Assembly (NCBI GenBank): GCA_041071465.1
Contig: CP163498.1
Coordinates: forward strand, 3,304,001-3,368,000
Reading direction: 5' to 3'
Source: Pseudomonas putida
GTDB lineage: Bacteria > Pseudomonadota > Gammaproteobacteria > Pseudomonadales > Pseudomonadaceae
DNA length: 64,000 nucleotides
The notes beneath the pieces were generated by a model. It was not told where the DNA came from. It saw only the letters and a list, made by a program, of their open reading frames with translations, and ran no database searches. The position numbers and the translations under genes were made by a program. Positions 47,241 to 56,940 of this stretch are shown here, piece after piece. The first letter of the stretch is position 1. Every line of letters begins with the position of its first letter.

Positions 47241-47280
47241 AGCTTGAGAGTACTGGGGCCGCAGAGCGGCCCCAGATCGA

Positions 47281-49355
47281 TCAGGCGGTGCCGATCTCCC
47301 CGCCATCATTGCGCTGAATCACCACCGTCGAAGCCCGTGGCCTTACAGTCGCCCCAGCCGGCGTAGCATCGGTGGCCTTGTCGGTATAAGGCCAGTTCCC
47401 CGGATGCTGAATGTTGACGAACAAGGTCTTGTTGTCCGGGGTAAAGGAAATCCCGGTCACCTCGCAATCATTCGGCCCGACAAAGAAGCGGCGCAGGGCC
47501 ACCTGGTTCTGTGCGTTCACCGGTACCTGCTTGCCGCTGGCATCCACCAGGTCGGTGGGGATCACCGCCAGCAGTTGGTCGTTGGTGTAGTCGGTCAAGG
47601 TGGTTTCGCCGTTGTCGGTTTCGAACCACAGAATGCCACGGCTATCGAAACTCATGCCGTCGGGGCTGGCGAACTGGTTGAGCTCGGTCAGGCCGGAACG
47701 ATTGATGTCGGCAGTGCCGGCAGCGTTGGCGCCGAACACGAAGATGTCCCAGGTAAAGCTCAGCTGGTCGTCACTGTCGTGCCAGCGAATGATGTGGCCG
47801 TGACGGTTCGGGCCACGTGGGTTGGCTGCATCGACCTTTTCCGGGGTGCGTGCGCTGTTGTTGGTCAGGGTCAGGTACACGTCGCCGTTCAGTGGGTTGA
47901 CCGTGGTCCATTCCGGGCGGTCCATCGGCGTTGCGCCCACGGCATCGCCGGCACCACGGGTGTTGAGGATGATGCCTGGCAGGTCACCATACAGTGCACC
48001 CAGGGTGCTGCCGGCCTTGGTGGCGGTGCCCACGTCCAGCAGCAGCCATACGCCGGTGCCATCGGCATTGAAGCGGGCCACGTAGAGCTTGCCCTGGTCG
48101 AGGTACTTGGCGCCGGTGGCCAGGCGGTCGGCCGGGTTGGCGTCGGCGGCGTCCCACACGGCGGTGGACACCCACTTGTACAGGTACTCGTTGTTCGAGT
48201 CGTCACCCATGTACCACACCAGCGGCTTGCCCGCGACGGGAAGGCCTGGGCGCAGCCCTCGTGGCGGAAACGGCCCAGCGCGGTACGCTTGGTGGCCAGG
48301 GTACTGCTGTTGTAGGGGTCGATCTCGACGATGTAGCCGTAGGTGCTGGCTTCGTTGCGGTAGTCGTCGCTGGCGCTGGCGCCCTTGATGGTCACGTCGA
48401 AGCGGGCGAATTCGTCGGCCACCTCGGTGCTGTCACCGGCAGCGCTTTCCCACTTGTACTGGCCACTGGAGGTGCCCACGCCAATACGGCGCTGGTCCTC
48501 GGGGCGGGTGCCTTTGTTGACGAAGATGCCCGGCCAGTTCTCTTCGCAGGTCAGGTAGGTGCCCCACGGGGTATAGCCGTTGCCGCAGTTGTTGTTGGTG
48601 CCACGGCAGTGAGTGCCGGCGGTGGAGTACTTGGTCTTGACGTGGTCGGTGCCGCGCAGCGGCCCGGTGATTTCCATGCGCGAGGCAGTGGTGAAGCGGC
48701 GGTTCAGCGGGTCGTTGTCGACCACCTGCCAACGGCCGTTGATTTTCTGCAGGCGTACCACGCCGGCACCGTGGGCGTTGATTTCCTTGCGCACTTCTTC
48801 GGCCGGGCGCTTGCCGTTCACATCGGTGGTCGGGCCGGCCGGGTGCAGGGCCGCGGTGTCGATGTATTCGAAGTTGATCGCCAGCAGGCCGTCTTCCGAG
48901 CTGCCGTTGATGGGGAAGAAGTGCATGCCGTCATGGTGCATGCCCATGGCGTTGGCCTGGTCGGTCGAGGTGTTGCTGCCGTCGGACTTCCACGGGTTGC
49001 CGTTGCTGTTCAGCGGCGTACCCCAGGGCGCCAGCACGTAGGCGCTATAGCCAGCGGCGACGACACAGGCGTCGGTGCGCGAACCTGGGATGGACTGGAA
49101 GCCCAACGCCAGTTTCGGTACTTCCGGTTCGGTGACTGGCGGCTCGGTCACCGGTGGCTCGGTGACGGGGTCATCGTGATCGGAGCCGCCACCGTCGAAG
49201 CAGCCTGTCAGGCCGGTACCGGCGATCATTGCGATGGCGGCGCCCAGGCTACCGCGCATCACGCTGCGACGGCTCAGGTAGGCGTCCATGACGTTGGCCA
49301 TCGGCAGGTTGCCGCTTTGGTTCCGGTTCAGGTTGTCGCCGGTATCTCGACTCAT
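47281..49355 (-). CDS. phoX: PhoX-family Tat-exported alkaline phosphatase (frameshifted in this sequence)
   Basis: About 691 residues of the PhoX (DUF839) family, calcium/iron-dependent phosphatases. The Tat signal YLSRRSVMRGSLGAAIAMIA (~residues 27-46) is followed by a Cys-Phe-Asp-Gly-Gly-Gly end and a proline-rich linker of three VTEPP units. Family motifs include GTYLTCEENWPG and ALGRFRHEGCAQA. The frame breaks near 48237: the minus-strand read ends in AFPSRASRW, but one added G gives AFPVAGKPLVWYMGDDSNNEY, continuing to 47281. The gene faces away from a SoxB-like/gsp operon and lies beside tatABC, so Tat export followed by type II secretion is the likely route. Confidence 0.88.
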
Positions 49356-49472
49356 CAGGGTGTCCTTATATTGGCTGAGTTAGAAGAACCCGCGACTTTA
49401 GGGGGAAAATATGATGATTCATTGGCAGAAATGTTAAGGGGTTTTTAAAACGACTCGCTCTTAGAAAAGCTT

Positions 49473-49523
49473 CTGACAGATCAATTTGGAATGTCTGTCG
49501 GATTTCTGCCATCAAACTGTAAT
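49473..49523 (+). promoter_or_regulatory. PHO-box-like repeats in the phoX / gsp divergent promoter
   Basis: Plus-strand heptamers CTGTCGG (49495), CTGCCAT (49506) and CTGTAAT (49517) recur every 11 bases, with 4-base spacers, matching the PhoB box CTGTCAT-N4-CTGTCAT at 5/7, 6/7 and 6/7. A further CTGACAG starts at 49473, exactly two periods earlier. They lie 57-107 bases upstream of the SoxB-like gene and 118-168 bases from phoX. PhoB control is inferred. Confidence 0.65.
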
Positions 49524-49579
49524 GCCAACGCCGCAACATCCGGGGCCCTGAATGAACGCGGAAAAGGATGGCGGGTGCG

Positions 49580-51220
49580 ATGGCGAGCAGTGTGCACAGG
49601 CGCGAAGTGATCGGCTGGATGGGTATCGGTGCCTTGGCACCGCTGCTCGGCGCCTGCACTGCCTTCCCAGGGCAGCAGGGCGGTAACGCCCACCTCGACT
49701 TGCTCTATGTAGCCGATACCCTCGATGCCCGCCAACCTGGCCTGGCCGTGGTGCCGGCTACCCGGCTGGGACCGGTCAGCCACCTGGGCCGCGCGCCATG
49801 GATGACAGGCAGCAGCGCCAGCATCGCCTACCCGCAACTGGCGCCGCTGCTCGATGCGAATCAGGCTGGGGCTGCCCAGTTGGGCGGCTATGCGGTGCTG
49901 GCGGCGTTGCTGGAGCAGCTGCGCGGCGAGGCCGGTGCCGGCAACAGCCTCACCCTGGAAAACGGCCAAGGCTGGAATGGCAGTGGCCTGGCTTACCTGA
50001 CCCAGGGCGAAAGTGGAGTGCAAGGCAGCCAACTGCTGGGCGTCGAAGCGCGGGTCAGCAGCGACGAGCGGGTACTGTGGCCACAACGCAGCCCAGGGCT
50101 CTATCGCCAGGCAAGCCCCCTTACCTTGGCTGCCGGGCTGGCAGACGCGCAACGCCAGGCATTCGGCCTGGAAGCCTTGCACGTCTTCGAGCGCGGCGGT
50201 GCGCGCATTGCGGTGGTTGGCGTGACCGACCCTTATGCCCAGGACCAGAAAGCTTCGCTCAAACAGTGGTACCAGTCACTGCAGCCGGTATTCGAGCAGG
50301 CCCGGCGCGAGGCGGACCTGGTGGTGGCCATGGCCGATGTGGGCACAGGCCCCGGCCTGTGGCTGGCTGAACGGTTGCCGCAAATCGATGTGCTGCTGTG
50401 CGCCCGTGGCCAGGACTTGTGGCCGGCGCCGGTCGAAGTAACCCAGGCCAGCGGCCGCCGCGTGCCGGTGTTGTTCGCCGGCTGCCGGGGCAGCGGTGCG
50501 TTCCGCCTGCGCTGCCAACGTGTGGCCGGGCTGTGGCAGTTCGACGGGCGCTTCTTCCCGGCCTTTGAACAACAACTGGCGCCTGCCGCGCAGCTGCGCG
50601 TCGCGCAGTTTCAGGCACAACTACGCCAGCAACGTGCCGGCCACGCGGCCTGGCTCGATCAGCCGTTGGCCCGCGCACCCCAGGCCTTGTGGCGCCGCGA
50701 TACCCGAGGCGGCAGCTGGGACCGCCTGCTGCATCAAGCCCTGGCTGACGACAGCAGCATGCCCGTGCTGTTGCCGGGCCTGCGTTATGACTACCCGCTG
50801 CCGGCGGGAGCGTCCATCACCCGCGAACACTTGATCAGCCTTACCGGCGGTTACCCGGCGCCGGTGGTCGAAGCGCCGGCTCGGCAGGTCGAGCAAGTGC
50901 TGGAGAACGCTGCAGAACAATTGTTCGGCGACCCGCTGCTGCTGGACAACAGCCAGGACCTGCCGCGCTGGCAGGGCCAGGCCTGGCGCGTCAGCTACAG
51001 CCCGCAAGGCAAGCGCATCACTGGCCTGGAGCCCGTGCAGGGCCTGTGCCGCACCTTTGGCCTGCAATTCGACAGTCAAGCCGGCGAGCCCCTGTGGCAG
51101 CGGGTCGAAGCCTGGCTGGCCCGGCAAGGTGCCGACTGGCAACTGGTGCCGCTGCAACTGCCCGAAGTGCGTTACGTGCAGGGGCACCCGGGCTGGCATC
51201 CACGGCAGTTGGCCTCGTGA
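49580..51220 (+). CDS. SoxB/5'-nucleotidase-like protein with degenerate metal site
   Basis: 546 residues. HRREVIGWMGIGALAPLLGAC gives an RR signal-like start with a lipobox LGAC. The N-terminal half resembles the SoxB/5'-nucleotidase metallophosphoesterase fold (GGYAVLAALLEQLR, then LENGQGWNGS at ~127-136, aligning with DGGDTWQGS of SoxB), but the metal-binding Asp and His motifs (DxH, GD, GNHE, GHxH) are not found. The C-terminal half (YDYPLPAGASITREHLISLTGGYPAP) matches the SoxB C-terminal domain. Start 49580 has AAAGGA at 11 bases; ATG 49568 overlaps that site. It overlaps gspC by GTGA, so it is the first gene of the secretion operon. Non-enzymatic or chaperone-like use is conjecture. Confidence 0.72.
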   Translation: MASSVHRREVIGWMGIGALAPLLGACTAFPGQQGGNAHLDLLYVADTLDARQPGLAVVPATRLGPVSHLGRAPWMTGSSASIAYPQLAPLLDANQAGAAQLGGYAVLAALLEQLRGEAGAGNSLTLENGQGWNGSGLAYLTQGESGVQGSQLLGVEARVSSDERVLWPQRSPGLYRQASPLTLAAGLADAQRQAFGLEALHVFERGGARIAVVGVTDPYAQDQKASLKQWYQSLQPVFEQARREADLVVAMADVGTGPGLWLAERLPQIDVLLCARGQDLWPAPVEVTQASGRRVPVLFAGCRGSGAFRLRCQRVAGLWQFDGRFFPAFEQQLAPAAQLRVAQFQAQLRQQRAGHAAWLDQPLARAPQALWRRDTRGGSWDRLLHQALADDSSMPVLLPGLRYDYPLPAGASITREHLISLTGGYPAPVVEAPARQVEQVLENAAEQLFGDPLLLDNSQDLPRWQGQAWRVSYSPQGKRITGLEPVQGLCRTFGLQFDSQAGEPLWQRVEAWLARQGADWQLVPLQLPEVRYVQGHPGWHPRQLAS

Positions 51221-51642
51221 CCCTCGCCTCGCGCGTGTTCACGGGCGCTGGCCTGACCTTGGCCGGCTGGCTCGCTGCACAGTGTGTGCTGCAACTGAGC
51301 CGTCAGCCGCAACCCGCCACGGCGCCTGCGGCGGTCGACAGCCCGCTGCCCGGGCTGATGGTTGGCCACTGGCAAGCGCCCATCGACGACGGTGCCATTG
51401 CCCTTACTCGCTTGCCACTGCAATACCTCGGCGGCCTCAAGGCGCAGCCATTGGCATCCAGTGTGGTGGTGCTGCGCTACGGCGAGCAAGTACGCACTCT
51501 AGCCCGTGGCCAGCGCCTGGCACCTGGGATCGTGCTGCAGGACATCGACAGCGATGGCCTGATTTTCAACAACCAGGGGCGGCGCGAACGCCTGCCCTGG
51601 CCGCCACGCCCTGCCGTGACCGGCTTCAAGCGGCAAGGATGA
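51217..51642 (+). CDS. gspC: Type II secretion inner-membrane protein GspC (short form)
   Basis: 141 residues from a GTG at 51217 overlapping the preceding stop codon. A membrane helix near residues 9-25 (GAGLTLAGWLAAQCVLQL) is followed by a homology region (GLMVGHWQ...ASSVVVLRYGEQVRTLARGQRL..VLQDIDSDGLIFNNQGRRERL). It links the inner-membrane platform to GspD. Typical GspC proteins of ~230-300 residues carry a C-terminal PDZ or coiled-coil domain; this one stops after the homology region. Position directly before gspD supports the call. Confidence 0.78.
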   Translation: MTLASRVFTGAGLTLAGWLAAQCVLQLSRQPQPATAPAAVDSPLPGLMVGHWQAPIDDGAIALTRLPLQYLGGLKAQPLASSVVVLRYGEQVRTLARGQRLAPGIVLQDIDSDGLIFNNQGRRERLPWPPRPAVTGFKRQG

Positions 51643-51645
51643 ACG

Positions 51646-53400
51646 ATGCCTGTTAGATACTGCGTGGCGGCCGCGCTGAGCGTGGCCTTGTCCATGGCCT
51701 GCGCTGAAGAACCGGTGTTCGATGACAACGGCACGCCGATGTACGAAGTGAACTTCGTCGATACCGAGCTTGGCGAGTTCATCGACAGTGTGTCGCGCAT
51801 CACCGGCACCACCTTCATCGTCGACCCCAGGGTCAAGGGCAAGGTCACCGTGCGCACCGTCGACCTGCACGACGCCGATGCCATCTATGACATCTTCCTG
51901 GCCCAACTGCGCGCCCAGGGTTATGCCACCGTCGACCTGCCCAACGGCAGCGTGAAGATCGTCCCCGACCAGGCCGCACGCCTGGAACCGGTGCCGGTGG
52001 AGGCGGGCGGGCAGCAGGGCGAGGGCAGCGACAGCGTGGCCACTCGGGTATTCAACGTGCGTAACGCCGCCAGTGAACAAGTCCTGGGCATTCTCAAGCC
52101 GCTGATCGACCCACGGGTTGGGGTGATTACACCGTATCCGGCGGCGCATCAGCTGGTGGTGACCGACTGGCGCAGCAACCTGGAACGCATCGCCAGCCTG
52201 CTGCGCCAGCTCGACCGCCCAGAGGAGGCACAAGGCAGCGGCAGTACCCAGGTGATCTACCTGCGCCATGCCAATGCCGGTGAAGTGGTCAAGGTGCTGC
52301 GCGGGCTCAGCCAGGAAGGTGCGGTGCCAGCTGAAGCGCCCGGAGAAGGAGAAAGCAAGGACAGGCCGGTGATGGCCGCCTCCGCAGGCCCAAGTATCCG
52401 CTTGGAGTACGAAGAGGGCACTAACGCCGTGGTCATGGTCGGCCCCGACAGCGAGCTGGCGGCGTATCGTGCCATTGTCGAGCAACTGGACATTCGTCGC
52501 GCCCAGGTGGTGGTCGAGGCGATCATCGCCGAGGTATCGGACAGCAGCGCTCAGGAGCTGGGTGTGCAATGGCTGTTCGCCGACGAAAAGTTCGGTGCCG
52601 GTATCGTCAACTTCGGCAGCAATGGCGTGAATATCGCCAACATCGCCGGGGCCGCCGCCAGTGGTGACAACGAGGCCCTCGGCGACTTGCTGTCCACCAC
52701 GGCGGGTGCCACGGCGGGCATCGGCCATTTCGGCGGCGGCTTCAACTTCGCCATGCTGGTCAACGCGCTGAAGGGCAAAAGCGGCTTCAACCTGCTGTCC
52801 ACGCCCACCTTGCTGACCCTGGACAACGCCGAAGCGTCGATCCTGGTCGGCCAGGAAGTGCCTTTCGTCACCGGCTCGGTGACGCAGAACAACGCCAACC
52901 CGTACCAGACCATCGAACGCAAGGAAGTCGGGGTGAAGCTGCGCATCAAGCCGCAGATCAACATCGACAACAGCGTGCGCCTGGACATCGTCCAGGAAGT
53001 GTCGTCGATTGCCGACTCCAGCGCGGCCAGTGACGTGATCACCAACAAGCGCGAGATCAAGACCAAGGTCATGGTCGAGGACAACGGCCTGGTGATTCTC
53101 GGCGGCCTGATCAGCGACGAATTGAGCACCAGCAACCAGCGTGTGCCGCTGCTTGGCGACATCCCTTATCTGGGCCGGTTGTTCCGCTCCGATGCCAGCA
53201 AGAACACCAAGCAGAACCTGATGGTGTTCATCCGCCCGCGCATCCTGCGCGATGGGCCCAGCCTGGCGGGGCTCAGCGAAGACAAATACCGCACCTTGCA
53301 GCAGACCACACCGCTGCAATTGCCAGACCTTGCACAGGGCACGCCACTGTTGCAGGTATTTCCCTCCAGCCGCGCGCGCCTGGAAGGCGGTGACTGGTGA
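51646..53400 (+). CDS. gspD: Type II secretion secretin GspD
   Basis: 584 residues with a signal peptide ending near MACAEEP. N0 ([22 protein letters not shown], ~31-53), N1 ([20 protein letters not shown]) and N2 ([18 protein letters not shown]) domains precede the secretin barrel ([28 protein letters not shown]...[11 protein letters not shown]...[11 protein letters not shown]...[15 protein letters not shown]). It forms the outer-membrane channel. No pilotin gene is seen nearby. The stop overlaps gspE. Confidence 0.95.
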   Translation: MPVRYCVAAALSVALSMACAEEPVFDDNGTPMYEVNFVDTELGEFIDSVSRITGTTFIVDPRVKGKVTVRTVDLHDADAIYDIFLAQLRAQGYATVDLPNGSVKIVPDQAARLEPVPVEAGGQQGEGSDSVATRVFNVRNAASEQVLGILKPLIDPRVGVITPYPAAHQLVVTDWRSNLERIASLLRQLDRPEEAQGSGSTQVIYLRHANAGEVVKVLRGLSQEGAVPAEAPGEGESKDRPVMAASAGPSIRLEYEEGTNAVVMVGPDSELAAYRAIVEQLDIRRAQVVVEAIIAEVSDSSAQELGVQWLFADEKFGAGIVNFGSNGVNIANIAGAAASGDNEALGDLLSTTAGATAGIGHFGGGFNFAMLVNALKGKSGFNLLSTPTLLTLDNAEASILVGQEVPFVTGSVTQNNANPYQTIERKEVGVKLRIKPQINIDNSVRLDIVQEVSSIADSSAASDVITNKREIKTKVMVEDNGLVILGGLISDELSTSNQRVPLLGDIPYLGRLFRSDASKNTKQNLMVFIRPRILRDGPSLAGLSEDKYRTLQQTTPLQLPDLAQGTPLLQVFPSSRARLEGGDW

Positions 53401-54848
53401 TGCTGCCCTATCGCCAGGCACGGCTGAGCGGGGTGGCCATGGCTGCGACGGAGCAGGGTTGGCAGTTGTGGCTAAGGCCCGACGCCGACAGCGCGCAGTT
53501 GCAGGAGCTGTTGCGCGTGCATGGCCAACCCTGCGCGCTTGAATACCTGGAGCCCGCAGTATTCGATGAGCGCTTGGGCCAGCTGTACCAGGCCGGCGAT
53601 GCGGCCACTGCAGCGCTGATCGAAGGGATTGGCGACCAGGTCGACCTGGACAGCCTGATGAGCGAGATGCCGCGCATCGAAGACTTGCTGGAAAGCGACG
53701 ACGAAGCCCCGGTAATCCGCTTGATCAACGGCCTGTTCGGCCAGGCGCTGCGCCTGCGTGCCTCGGACATTCATATCGAGACGTTCGAACAAAGCCTGGT
53801 GGTGCGCCTGAGGGTCGATGGCCACCTGCGCGAAGTGCTGCGCCCGCCGCGAGCGTTGTCGGCGATGCTGGTGTCACGGATCAAGGTCATGGCCCGCCTG
53901 GACATCGCAGAAAAACGCCAGCCCCAGGATGGGCGCATCACTTTGCGCGCGGCGGGACGCGAAGTGGACGTGCGGGTCTCGACCTTGCCCGGCATCCATG
54001 GCGAGCGGGTGGTGATGCGGGTACTCGACAAGCAGGCCAGCCTGTTGGCGCTGGAAAACCTGGGCATGCCGGCGGCGGTGTTGCAGGGCCTGCGCAGCTG
54101 CCTGGCGCGGCCCAACGGTATCGTGTTGTCCACTGGGCCAACCGGTTCGGGCAAGACCACCACCCTGTACGCCAGCCTCAACAGCCTCAACGACGGCAGC
54201 CGCAACATCCTCACCGTTGAGGACCCGGTGGAGTATGCCATCGCAGGCATTGGCCAGACCGCCATCAACCCGCGTGCCGGGCTGACGTTCGCCAGTGGCC
54301 TGCGCGCCATCCTGCGTCAGGACCCGGACGTGATCATGCTCGGCGAAATCCGCGACCAGGAGACCGCACAGATCGCCGTGCAGGCCAGCCTCACCGGCCA
54401 TCTGGTGCTCTCTACCCTGCACACCAACAGTGCCGTGGGCGCGGTGACCCGGCTACGTGACATGGGTATCGAGCCGTTCCTGATTGCCTCGTGTCTGCGC
54501 GGTGTACTGGCCCAGCGCCTGGTGCGGCGCTTGTGCAGTTGTGCCGTGGCGCACCCATTGCAACCGGCCGAGCGTGACCTGTGGCCAGAGCTGGCTGCAC
54601 TGGGCAGCAGTTACCACGCGGTCGGCTGCGAGCAGTGCCAGGGCAGCGGATACATCGGCCGCCTGGGCCTGTACGAATTCATCGAACTGGACGCCGGGCT
54701 GATCGGCCTGTTGTATGACGGCGCCAGCGAACTGGCCATGCAGGCCTACCTCGGTGAGCGCCGGCAAAGCCTGGTGGCGATGGCCAGCGAGTGCCTGGCC
54801 CGTGGCGAGACCAGCCTGGCCGAAGTGCTGCGCGCGGTGCAGGGCTAA
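53400..54848 (+). CDS. gspE: Type II secretion ATPase GspE
   Basis: 482 residues from the ATG at 53400, which overlaps the gspD stop. Walker A is [20 protein letters not shown], followed by an Asp box, [10 protein letters not shown], and Walker [20 protein letters not shown]; a His box [20 protein letters not shown] follows. Near residues ~375-420 a CxC...CxxC arrangement (RLCSCAVA...[13 protein letters not shown]) is the zinc module of GspE. It drives pseudopilus assembly from the cytoplasm. Confidence 0.95.
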   Translation: MLPYRQARLSGVAMAATEQGWQLWLRPDADSAQLQELLRVHGQPCALEYLEPAVFDERLGQLYQAGDAATAALIEGIGDQVDLDSLMSEMPRIEDLLESDDEAPVIRLINGLFGQALRLRASDIHIETFEQSLVVRLRVDGHLREVLRPPRALSAMLVSRIKVMARLDIAEKRQPQDGRITLRAAGREVDVRVSTLPGIHGERVVMRVLDKQASLLALENLGMPAAVLQGLRSCLARPNGIVLSTGPTGSGKTTTLYASLNSLNDGSRNILTVEDPVEYAIAGIGQTAINPRAGLTFASGLRAILRQDPDVIMLGEIRDQETAQIAVQASLTGHLVLSTLHTNSAVGAVTRLRDMGIEPFLIASCLRGVLAQRLVRRLCSCAVAHPLQPAERDLWPELAALGSSYHAVGCEQCQGSGYIGRLGLYEFIELDAGLIGLLYDGASELAMQAYLGERRQSLVAMASECLARGETSLAEVLRAVQG

Positions 54849-54851
54849 GGC

Positions 54852-56054
54852 ATGCCGACCTATCGCTACCAGGCCGTGGACCTCGCGGGCAAATCGCACA
54901 AGGCCAGCCTGCAGGCTGACAATGAGCGCCACGCCCGCCAGCTGTTGCGCGAGCAGGGCCTGTTTGCCCGCCAGTTGCAGCGCCACGAAGCCGGTGTCCA
55001 GCGACCCCGGCGCCAGCGGCTTAGCCGCGCCCAGCTGTGTGAATTGACCCGTCAACTGGCCACCTTGATCGGGGCCGGCATCCCCTTGGTCGATGCCCTG
55101 GCCACCCTGGAACGGCAACTGCGCCAGCCCGCCTTGCACAGTGTGCTGGTGGCCCTGCGCGGCTCGCTTGCCGAAGGCCTGGGCCTGGCTCGCAGCCTGG
55201 CCCGGCAGGGCGCACCTTTCACTGGCCTGTACTGCGCGCTGGTCGAGGCTGGCGAACGTTCCGGGCGCCTGGCCCAGGTGCTGACCCGCTTGGCCGATCA
55301 TTTGGAACAGGTGCAACGGCAGCAGCACAAGGCCCGCACTGCGCTGATCTACCCCACGGTACTGATGGGGGTGTCGCTTGCCGTGGTCATCGGCCTGATG
55401 ACATTCGTCGTGCCCAAACTCACCGAACAATTTGCCCATGCCGGGCAGAGCCTGCCACTGATCACCTCGTTGCTGATTGGCCTGAGCCAGGGCTTGGTGC
55501 TGGCAGGGCCGTGGATGGTAGGGCTGGCGCTGATGCTCGCCGTGCTGGGTGGCTGGTTGCTGCGCAAGCCGCATTGGTGTCTGCGCCGCGACCAACTGCT
55601 GTTGCGCCTGCCGCGCATCGGCGGCCTGGTGCAGGTGCTGGAAAGCGCACGCCTGGCACGCAGCCTGGCGATTCTCAGTGGCAGCGGCGTGGCCCTGCTC
55701 GAAGCCTTGCACGTGGCCACCGACACCATCGGCAACCGGCGTATCCGCCTGGCCATGGAGCAGGTACGCCAGCAAGTGCAGGGCGGCACCAGCCTGCACC
55801 GTGCGCTGGATGCCTGCCAGCAATTCCCGCCGCTGCTGGTGAACATGGTCGGCAGCGGCGAGGCCAGCGGCACCCTGGCCGACATGCTCGAGCGTGTGGC
55901 CGACGACCAGGAGCGCGGCTTTGCCCGCCAGGTGGATACCGCCATGGCGCTGTTCGAACCCCTGATGATTCTGGTGATGGGCGCCGTGGTGCTGTTCATC
56001 GTGCTGGCGGTGCTGCTGCCGATCATGCAACTCAACCAGGGCCTGCAACTGTGA
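54852..56054 (+). CDS. gspF: Type II secretion inner-membrane platform protein GspF
   Basis: 400 residues with the duplicated T2SSF domain (residues ~65-190 and ~265-390) and three long membrane segments. The start MPTYRYQAVDLAGK and the repeated signatures LTRQLATLIGAGIPLVDALA and ESARLARSLAILSGSGVALL are typical. It sits three bases after gspE. Confidence 0.95.
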   Translation: MPTYRYQAVDLAGKSHKASLQADNERHARQLLREQGLFARQLQRHEAGVQRPRRQRLSRAQLCELTRQLATLIGAGIPLVDALATLERQLRQPALHSVLVALRGSLAEGLGLARSLARQGAPFTGLYCALVEAGERSGRLAQVLTRLADHLEQVQRQQHKARTALIYPTVLMGVSLAVVIGLMTFVVPKLTEQFAHAGQSLPLITSLLIGLSQGLVLAGPWMVGLALMLAVLGGWLLRKPHWCLRRDQLLLRLPRIGGLVQVLESARLARSLAILSGSGVALLEALHVATDTIGNRRIRLAMEQVRQQVQGGTSLHRALDACQQFPPLLVNMVGSGEASGTLADMLERVADDQERGFARQVDTAMALFEPLMILVMGAVVLFIVLAVLLPIMQLNQGLQL

Positions 56055-56071
56055 CGACAAGGAGTATTGCC

Positions 56072-56506
56072 ATGCAGCATCGACGTAATCGCCAACGCGG
56101 TTTTACCCTCATGGAGATCATGGTGGTGATCTTCATCATCGGCCTGCTGATTGCCGTGGTTGCCCCCAGCGTGCTGGGCAACCAGGACAAGGCCATGAAG
56201 CAGAAGGTGATGGCCGACCTGGCTACCCTGGAGCAAGCGCTGGACATGTATCGGCTGGACAACCTGCGCTTTCCCAGCAGTGAACAGGGCCTGGCCGCGC
56301 TGGTGAAAAAGCCGGCCCAGGAGCCGCTGCCACGGGCCTGGCGCAGTGACGGCTATGTACGCCGCCTGCCGCAAGACCCGTGGGGCACCCCTTACCAGTA
56401 CCGTATGCCGGGCGAGCATGGCCGGGTCGATGTGTACTCGCTGGGCGCCGATGGCCAACCGGGCGGCGAAGGTCAGGACGCCGACCTGGGCAACTGGGCG
56501 CTGTAA
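56072..56506 (+). CDS. gspG: Type II secretion major pseudopilin GspG
   Basis: 144 residues. The prepilin leader ends RQRG|FTLMEIMVVIFIIGLLIAVVAPSVLG with the required Glu at +5. The C-terminal region (DPWGTPYQYRMPGEHGRVDVYSLGADGQPGGEG..DLGNW) carries the calcium-binding signature of GspG. It builds the pseudopilus shaft. AAGGAG lies upstream of the ATG. A prepilin peptidase gene is absent from the cluster; PilD elsewhere must process it. Confidence 0.95.
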   Translation: MQHRRNRQRGFTLMEIMVVIFIIGLLIAVVAPSVLGNQDKAMKQKVMADLATLEQALDMYRLDNLRFPSSEQGLAALVKKPAQEPLPRAWRSDGYVRRLPQDPWGTPYQYRMPGEHGRVDVYSLGADGQPGGEGQDADLGNWAL

Positions 56507-56509
56507 CCG

Positions 56510-56940
56510 GTGCGTGGTCAGCGGGGTTTCAGCCTGATCGAGTTGCTGGTGGTGTTGGCCATCGCCGGGCTGATGACCGGGCTGGCAGTAGCCGGGTTCG
56601 GCAGTGGCCAGGTCGGTGTCGAGCAGGCTCTGCAACGGCTGGTGGCTGAGACCCGCAGCCAGGCCGCGCTGGCCAGGCATGCCGGGCAATTGCGCGGGCT
56701 GCGCTGGAATGGCCAGCGCCCGGAGTTCGTCCGGCGCGAGGGCAATGCCTGGGTGGTTGAAGCGGTCGCGCTCGGCGACTGGCCCAAGGGCCTGCACCGG
56801 ACTGGCCCGTCAGCCCACAGCCCCGCCTGATGTTCACCCCCCATGGCTGGGCTCAGCCGGGCAGCGTGCGTTGGCGCTGGGCTGATGGCGGCCAGCGCTG
56901 GGCGTGGGACCGCGATGGTCGTTTGCAGGTGGCGCCATGA
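56510..56940 (+). CDS. gspH: Type II secretion minor pseudopilin GspH (frameshifted in this sequence)
   Basis: Starts with GTG at 56510: the prepilin leader MRGQRG|FSLIELLVVLAIAGLMTGL has Glu at +5. The first frame stops at 56830 after a GLHRTGPSAHSPA tail that does not look like GspH. One added base near 56796 (restoring GLRPDWPVSPQPRLMFTPHG) lets the reading run on through RWRWADGGQRWAWDRDGRLQVAP to a stop at 56940 that overlaps gspI as ATGA. The restored length (~143 residues) is normal, so I read it as one gene with a sequence error. It helps prime the pseudopilus. Confidence 0.78.

Noticed and set aside
48261..49448. 395-residue plus-strand frame opposite phoX
   Set aside because: Antisense to the Tat signal and PhoX motifs; valine- and glycine-rich shadow.
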